From Nitrospirota bacterium (lineage in GTDB: Bacteria; Nitrospirota; Thermodesulfovibrionia; Thermodesulfovibrionales; UBA1546), in the NCBI GenBank assembly GCA_004298625.1, contig SCSY01000146.1, forward strand, positions 1 to 16,039: a DNA stretch of 16,039 nucleotides, read 5' to 3'. The translations under genes were made by a program, and so were the position numbers. Shown in pieces: positions 12,225 through 16,039 of this stretch (position 1 is its first letter; every line of letters begins with the position of its first letter). The notes under the pieces are model-generated. The model did not search any database, was not told the DNA's origin, and saw only the letters and a list, made by a program, of their open reading frames with translations.

Positions 12225-13579
12225 TAATTATCGGCGGCGGGATCTCGGGGCTTTCGTTAGCTTATGCAATTCTTGAGAGAGAGCCCTTGGCGGATGTAAC
12301 CGTATTTGAAGCCGAAAAAAGGCCCGGGGGCAAGGTATGGACGGATAAGGTTAACGGTTTTCTTTGCGAAAGCGGGGTAAACGGTTTTCTTGACAATAAG
12401 CCAAAGACAATTGAACTCAGCCTTAAGCTTCTGCTTAATCCTTTAAGGAGCAGTGACGCCGCCCGGCAGAGATATATATTCTCGGATAATATATTGCATC
12501 GTTTGCCTGAATCTCCTGTCTCATTTTTTTCCTCAAATCTCCTGAGCCTTTATGGGCGCGTGAGAATTTTATATGAGCTTATAGCTCCTAAGGGCGCAGA
12601 CGATGAATCCCTTGCTGAGTTTGCAAAAAGGAGGCTTGGGAAAGAGGCCTACGAGAAACTCATTGACCCTATGGCGTCAGGGATTTATGCCGGCAATCCT
12701 GAGACCTTAAGCCTTAAGAGTTGTTTCCCAAGGATATACGATATTGAAAATAAATACGGAAGTCTTATCAGGGGAATGATAACGCTTCAAAAAGAGGCCA
12801 AAAGATCAGGGAAGGCAAAGGTCAGCGCCGGGCCCGGCGGGACGCTCACTTCTTTTTATGACGGAATGGGAATGGTTATAGATTCCCTGAAAAAATCCCT
12901 TGGCGAGAGACTGATGACAGGAACCAGGGTTATTGCTGTTGAGAAGAAAAATAAAGGCTATGCCCTTCAACTTTCCGGGGGCTCGGTTGTTGAGTCGGAG
13001 ATAGTGGTTATTGCGTCTCCCGCATATTCTGCATCAGAGATGTTAAAGGGTTTTGATAAGCAACTTTCTTCTGTGGTAGCGGAGATATCGTACCCGGCTG
13101 TCTCGGTGGTATGTTTCGGATATAAGAAGGAGAGGATTTCTCATAAATTGAATGGTTTTGGTTTTCTAATCCCTTACAGGGAGCGCAGAAAAATTCTCGG
13201 CACTTTGTGGGACTCGAGCATATTTCTGAACAGGGCTCCGGAAGGCTATGTGCTTTTACGGAGCATGGTCGGCGGGGCGCGGGCCTCTGAGCTTGCAATG
13301 CAGGATGATAGCGGGCTGACAGATACGGTTGCGGAAGAATTGAAAAATATTATGGATATAAAGGCGCAGCCCGATTTTGTGCGAATATACAGACACGAAA
13401 AAGCGATTCCGCAGTATAATATAGGGCATAGCAACAGGCTCAGGACCATCGCCGGCATTCTTTTAAAGCACAGGGATTTATATTTGACAGGCAATGCATA
13501 CAGGGGCATCAGTTTTAATGACTGTATTGAGAATTCATACAAGTTAGCGGAAAATATAATTGAAAAGGAGGGCGGGTAA
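12212..13579 (+). CDS. hemY: HemY-type protoporphyrinogen/coproporphyrinogen oxidase
   Basis: This FAD-dependent oxidase of the HemY/PPOX family oxidises protoporphyrinogen IX or coproporphyrinogen III to the porphyrin used by ferrochelatase. The 455 residues start with the dinucleotide-binding motif IVIIGGGISGLSLAYA, then FEAEKRPGGKVWT, ESGVNGFLDNKP and EKLIDPMASGIYAGNPETLSLKSCFP. The FAD-contact end has LTGNAYRGISFNDCIENSYKLAENI. These are all family hallmarks and the length is normal. TTG start with AAGGAG five bases upstream, inside the hemH end, so translation is coupled. Which porphyrinogen is used cannot be decided here. The HemY type usually needs O2 or another electron acceptor in vitro, so in an anaerobe the acceptor is an open question. 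It overlaps the next gene by one base. Confidence 0.93.
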   Translation: MAKIVIIGGGISGLSLAYAILEREPLADVTVFEAEKRPGGKVWTDKVNGFLCESGVNGFLDNKPKTIELSLKLLLNPLRSSDAARQRYIFSDNILHRLPESPVSFFSSNLLSLYGRVRILYELIAPKGADDESLAEFAKRRLGKEAYEKLIDPMASGIYAGNPETLSLKSCFPRIYDIENKYGSLIRGMITLQKEAKRSGKAKVSAGPGGTLTSFYDGMGMVIDSLKKSLGERLMTGTRVIAVEKKNKGYALQLSGGSVVESEIVVIASPAYSASEMLKGFDKQLSSVVAEISYPAVSVVCFGYKKERISHKLNGFGFLIPYRERRKILGTLWDSSIFLNRAPEGYVLLRSMVGGARASELAMQDDSGLTDTVAEELKNIMDIKAQPDFVRIYRHEKAIPQYNIGHSNRLRTIAGILLKHRDLYLTGNAYRGISFNDCIENSYKLAENIIEKEGG

Positions 13580-13809
13580 TGTTAAAAGAACAGGAGATAG
13601 CAGGGATTCTTGCAAGAGAGAACGAGGAGTACAAAAAACTTGGGGAAGAGCACAATAATTTTGAGAAAACTCTTGCGGAGTTGGACAAGAAAGTTTACCT
13701 TACTCAGGAAGAGGAGATAGAAAGAAAGCGGATTCAAAAATTAAAGCTCAGCAGAAAAGACAGGATGGCGGAGCTCGTAAGAGATTATAAGAAATCAACA
13801 GTGAATTAG
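13579..13809 (+). CDS. DUF465 (YdcH-like) coiled-coil protein
   Basis: This 76-residue, highly charged, all-helical protein has the DUF465/YdcH pattern: EEYKKLGEEHNNFEKTLAELDKKVYLTQEEEIERKRIQKLKLSRKDRMAELVRDYK. In such proteins a short loop with L-T-x-E-E-E joins two helices that form a hairpin, and K-K-x-x-L-x-x-K-D-x-M ends the motif. The function of the family is unknown. The ATG overlaps the hemY stop (TAATG) and AAGGAGGG lies just upstream, so it belongs to the hemH-hemY operon. A link to heme synthesis is positional only. Confidence 0.85.
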   Translation: MLKEQEIAGILARENEEYKKLGEEHNNFEKTLAELDKKVYLTQEEEIERKRIQKLKLSRKDRMAELVRDYKKSTVN

Positions 13810-13832
13810 ACCTGAATTGAGCGATTCTATAC

Positions 13833-13908
13833 TGTCATTCCGGCAGTCCGTAAGCCGGAATCCAGTGTTTTTAATGCCTCTGGATGCCGGATCAAGTCCG
13901 GCATGACA
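13833..13908. repeat. TGTCATTCCGG...GCCGGCATGACA composite inverted-repeat element
   Basis: The element is bounded by TGTCAT and ATGACA in inverted orientation. It contains two hairpins, TTCCGGC/GCCGGAA (13838-13860) and ATGCCGGA/TCCGGCAT (about 13884-13904), with TCCAG and CTGGA between them. This is the form of a dispersed palindromic, non-autonomous repeat. It fills most of the DUF465-ilvD gap. One arm-like copy lies at 7561-7584. It may also end transcription of the heme operon. Confidence 0.85.
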
Positions 13909-13949
13909 AATTAGAACCAGACAATAGAAAATGAAAGGAGTATTTCTTT

Positions 13950-15602
13950 ATGAGAAGCAGGATTATAAAGGAAGGGCTGGAGCGTGTCCCGCACAGGGCT
14001 CTCCTTTTCGCAACAGGCATTCCTAAATCAGAGATGAAAAAACCGTTTATAGGAGTTGCAACAAGTTTCACTGATATTATTCCCGGTCACATCGGCATGA
14101 GAGATCTCGAAAGGTTTATAGAAAAAGGCATTCACACCGGAGGAGGTTATCCTTTCTTTTTCGGAATCCCCGGAATATGCGATGGAATTGCGATGGGGCA
14201 CACAGGGATGCATTATTCACTTCCTTCGAGAGAACTTATCGCTGATATGGTTGAGTCAATCACGCAGGCCCATCAGCTTGACGGACTTGTGCTCCTCACA
14301 AATTGCGACAAGATAACTCCGGGAATGCTCATGGCTGCCGCAAGGATTAATATCCCTTCGATAGTTGTTACTGCAGGGCCTATGATTTCAGGACATCTTA
14401 AAGGAAAGAGATTGTCGCTTGTCAATGATACCTTTGAGGCAATAGGGAAATATAAGAAGGGACTGATAGATGAAAAGGAGCTTGAAGAACTCGAGGTATG
14501 TGCGTGTCCCGGAGCAGGTTCGTGCCAGGGCATGTATACCGCAAATACAATGGCGTGTGTTACAGAGGCGCTGGGCATGAGCCTTCCCGGATGCGCAACC
14601 GCCCTTGCAGTATCGGCAGAAAAGAGAAGGATGGCCTTTGCGAGTGGAGAGCGCATTGTGGAATTAATAAAGAAAAATATAACTCCGAGAAAGATATTGA
14701 CGAGAAAGGCGTTCGAGAATGCGATAATGGTGGACCTCGCATTGGGAGGCTCGACAAACACGGTTCTTCATATCCCTGCGATAGCCCATGACGCAGGCGT
14801 AGAGCTTCCATTAGAGACCTTTGATAAATTAAGCAAAAAGACGCCTCACCTCTGCAATATGCTTCCCGGCGGTGAGCATTATCTCGAAGACCTTGACTGG
14901 GCAGGAGGGATTCCTGCTGTGATGAAAAGACTCCGCAGAAAGTTAAACGACAACGTTACTGTGAGCGGGAAAAGGATATATCAAATCGCCGACTCTGCTG
15001 CGATTACTAACGAACACGTCATAAGACCTGTAGAAAAGGCATATCACAGGGAAGGCGGGATTGCGATTCTCAGAGGCAACCTTGCGCCTGACGGGGCTGT
15101 TGTGAAGCAATCGGCTGTGAGCGAAAAGATGATGAGGTTCGAAGGCAAGGCAAAGGTCTATGATTCGGAAGAAGAAGGCATGAAGGCAATTCTTAACGGA
15201 AAGATAAAAGCAGGAGATATTGTTGTTATACGATATGAAGGCCCAAAGGGCGGCCCTGGAATGAGGGAGATGCTCTCTCCTACAGCGACAATTGCGGGGA
15301 TGGGTCTGAGCGAATCTGTTGCATTGATAACAGATGGAAGGTTCTCAGGCGGAACAAGAGGCCCCTGCATAGGGCATATATCGCCTGAGGCGATGGAAGG
15401 CGGGGTGATTGCAATCCTTAAAGACGGCGATAAGATCAGTATAGATATTCCAAACAGGAAAATAGACGTTCTTCTTTCCGATAAAGAGATAAAAGACAGA
15501 TTAAGCAGATGGAAACCTCCAAAGCCCAAGATTAGGACCGGCTATCTTTCAAGATACGCAAGGATGGTCAGCTCGGCAGGCAGCGGGGCGGTGATGAAGT
15601 AG
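13950..15602 (+). CDS. ilvD: dihydroxy-acid dehydratase
   Basis: IlvD dehydrates 2,3-dihydroxy-isovalerate and 2,3-dihydroxy-3-methylvalerate to the keto acids that lead to valine, leucine and isoleucine; it needs an Fe-S cluster and Mg2+. The 550-residue protein is full length. Hallmarks are FTDIIPGHIGMRDL, GICDGIAMGHTGMHYSLPSRELIADMVE, TNCDKITPGM (Cys 119), CPGAGSCQGMYTANTM (Cys 186 and 192), GGSTNTVLHIPAIA and, near the end, TDGRFSGGTRGPCIGHISPEA. At residues 45-47 it has PGH, as in E. coli IlvD, where [2Fe-2S] relatives have PCN, so an oxygen-labile [4Fe-4S] cluster is likely. AAAGGAG lies nine bases before the ATG. It stands alone, after a repeat element and before a divergently controlled riboswitch unit. 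Confidence 0.97.
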   Translation: MRSRIIKEGLERVPHRALLFATGIPKSEMKKPFIGVATSFTDIIPGHIGMRDLERFIEKGIHTGGGYPFFFGIPGICDGIAMGHTGMHYSLPSRELIADMVESITQAHQLDGLVLLTNCDKITPGMLMAAARINIPSIVVTAGPMISGHLKGKRLSLVNDTFEAIGKYKKGLIDEKELEELEVCACPGAGSCQGMYTANTMACVTEALGMSLPGCATALAVSAEKRRMAFASGERIVELIKKNITPRKILTRKAFENAIMVDLALGGSTNTVLHIPAIAHDAGVELPLETFDKLSKKTPHLCNMLPGGEHYLEDLDWAGGIPAVMKRLRRKLNDNVTVSGKRIYQIADSAAITNEHVIRPVEKAYHREGGIAILRGNLAPDGAVVKQSAVSEKMMRFEGKAKVYDSEEEGMKAILNGKIKAGDIVVIRYEGPKGGPGMREMLSPTATIAGMGLSESVALITDGRFSGGTRGPCIGHISPEAMEGGVIAILKDGDKISIDIPNRKIDVLLSDKEIKDRLSRWKPPKPKIRTGYLSRYARMVSSAGSGAVMK

Positions 15603-15618
15603 GATTTTTTAATGATAA

Positions 15619-15648
15619 TTGACAAATCTTTAAGCATTGTTATTTAAT
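15619..15648 (+). promoter_or_regulatory. sigma-70-type promoter for the second riboswitch transcript
   Basis: TTGACA (15619-15624), 18 bases, then TTTAAT (15643-15648, 5 of 6) predicts transcription start near 15655, exactly where the aptamer P1 stem begins. It lies 16 bases after the ilvD stop. Confidence 0.75.
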
Positions 15649-15654
15649 ATAGCC

Positions 15655-15741
15655 GAGTCACCCGAAAAGAGTAAACTCCGCGCAAGCGGGGGGCACAAAG
15701 CCACCAGCCCACAGGGCCAGCGGAGGCTGCCGAAGTGGCTG
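15655..15741 (+). promoter_or_regulatory. GEMM-I family riboswitch, A20 variant (candidate 3',3'-cGAMP type)
   Basis: A six-pair P1 is AGTCAC (15656-15661) with GTGGCT (15735-15740). Next come GAGTAAACT, P2 CTCCGC/GCGGGG with a GCAA tetraloop at 15682-15685, GGGCACAAAGCCACC, a P3 hairpin AGCCC/GGGCC, and AGCGGAGGCTGCCGAAG. This order is the GEMM consensus. Aligning on AAAC, the base equal to Vc2 G20 is A (15670). In the Geobacter GEMM-Ib group an A here goes with preference for 3',3'-cyclic GMP-AMP over c-di-GMP. Ligand identity is inference; the family call is firm. Confidence 0.87.
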
Positions 15742-15754
15742 GCAGGATGAATTA

Positions 15755-15787
15755 AAGCCTAACTCTTTTCGGAGTTGGGCTTTTTTA
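15755..15787 (+). terminator. intrinsic terminator / expression platform of the second riboswitch
   Basis: AAGCCTAACTC (15755-15765) pairs with GAGTTGGGCTT (15772-15782) over 11 pairs with one G-T, followed by six T. It sits between the aptamer and the exported-protein gene. ACTCTTTTCGG (15762-15772) is a perfect 11-base complement of CCGAAAAGAGT (15662-15672) in the aptamer core, so terminator and aptamer compete with an alternative long-range helix. Confidence 0.88.
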
Positions 15788-15827
15788 GTTTAGCATTACG
15801 AATGCCTTCTTTAGGGGAGGAGACTTA

Positions 15828-16039
15828 ATGAACCTCATGTTTTACCGTCCTATAAGAATCATCTCTGCTATTGTCTTGTGCTTTTTCGTCTGGTCATTCG
15901 GAGGGGTATTTGATATCGCAGTAGCGATACAAAGCGATCAGCAGTCAGCTGTCAGCGATAAGCAACAAACCCAAAACAACCAACAGCCTAAGACGCAAAG
16001 GCCGGAAGAGAAGTTCCAAAAGGCGATAGAGGGAATAGG
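15828..16039 (+). CDS. N-terminus of an exported protein under riboswitch control (runs off the window)
   Basis: The reading frame is open from ATG 15828 to the window edge, giving 70 codons of an unfinished gene. GGAGG lies seven bases before the ATG. The N-terminus RPIRIISAIVLCFFVWSFGG followed by VFDIAVA is a long signal peptide, with arginines, a hydrophobic core and a likely cut after AVA. A Gln/Asn/Ser/Lys-rich low-complexity linker follows, then RPEEKFQKAIEGI. I cannot name the family. Proteins with this type of extended signal and an E-K-F-x-K-x-I-E start are often large cell-surface or transglutaminase-like/repeat proteins, but that is a guess. Control by a cyclic-dinucleotide riboswitch fits a surface, adhesion or extracellular electron-transfer role. 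Confidence 0.8.
   Translation, partial: MNLMFYRPIRIISAIVLCFFVWSFGGVFDIAVAIQSDQQSAVSDKQQTQNNQQPKTQRPEEKFQKAIEGI
15934..15963. repeat. GCGATCAGCAGTCAGC-type repeat inside the terminal exported gene
   Basis: GCGAT, CAGC and GTCAGC units reiterate here, in frame, directly after the predicted signal-peptide cleavage point. They encode a Ser/Asp/Gln-rich linker. It resembles the CAGCCATCAGCTAT repeat in hemH. Confidence 0.5.

Noticed and set aside
14273..14761. Minus-strand open frame of 162 codons inside ilvD
   Set aside because: It is antisense to conserved IlvD motifs with no independent support.

Overview
This window looks like chromosomal DNA of a free-living, probably anaerobic, Gram-negative-type bacterium. 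Base composition is moderate, coding is dense, and many starts are TTG or GTG with good Shine-Dalgarno sites. GEMM-type cyclic-dinucleotide riboswitches, a BioW/BioB biotin route, a Liv transporter and many short dispersed repeats in spacers and inside genes together suggest Nitrospirota or a Desulfuromonas-like lineage. That placement is inference; no rRNA or other marker gene is present to settle it.

Layout, left to right. (1) 72-2659: rph (RNase PH) and ftsH on the + strand. A HicA-like toxin remnant lies directly behind the ftsH stop. (2) 2861-3608, minus strand: a two-gene module of a small helical protein and an AbiEii-like nucleotidyltransferase, resembling a toxin-antitoxin pair. (3) 3723-7544: livH-livM-livG-livF, the membrane and ATPase parts of a branched-chain amino-acid (or related) importer, without its binding protein. 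(4) 7627-8109, minus strand: a TTGACA promoter, a c-di-GMP-I (GEMM) riboswitch, an intrinsic terminator and a PilZ-domain c-di-GMP receptor gene. (5) 8120-9082, minus strand: yqeY and a small exported Lys/Gly-rich protein of unknown function. (6) 9168-11044: a BirA operator, then bioB and bioW. (7) 11067-13809: an extended -10 promoter, then hemH, hemY and a DUF465 gene, tightly packed or overlapping. (8) 13950-15602: ilvD. (9) 15619-16039: a second promoter, a GEMM riboswitch and a terminator lead into the 5' end of an exported protein that runs off the window. This second aptamer has A, not G, at the position that distinguishes 3',3'-cGAMP from c-di-GMP binders.

Two themes stand out. The first is cyclic-dinucleotide control: two independent GEMM leaders lie within about 7.7 kb, one on a c-di-GMP effector and one on a surface or exported protein, and they differ at the specificity nucleotide. 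The second is in-frame invasion of conserved genes by dispersed repeats. Low-complexity or palindromic repeats of the kind usually found between genes lie inside livM, livF, bioW, hemH (two places) and the terminal exported protein, where they are translated as extra peptide loops without breaking the frame. Related repeats lie before rph, between livG and livF, after livF and before ilvD.

Metabolically, the window covers BCAA synthesis (ilvD) and uptake (liv), early and late biotin steps (bioW, bioB, under BirA), and the end of heme synthesis (hemH/hemY). No tRNA, rRNA, CRISPR array, insertion sequence or phage gene was seen. No stretch of more than 300 bases lacks a gene.
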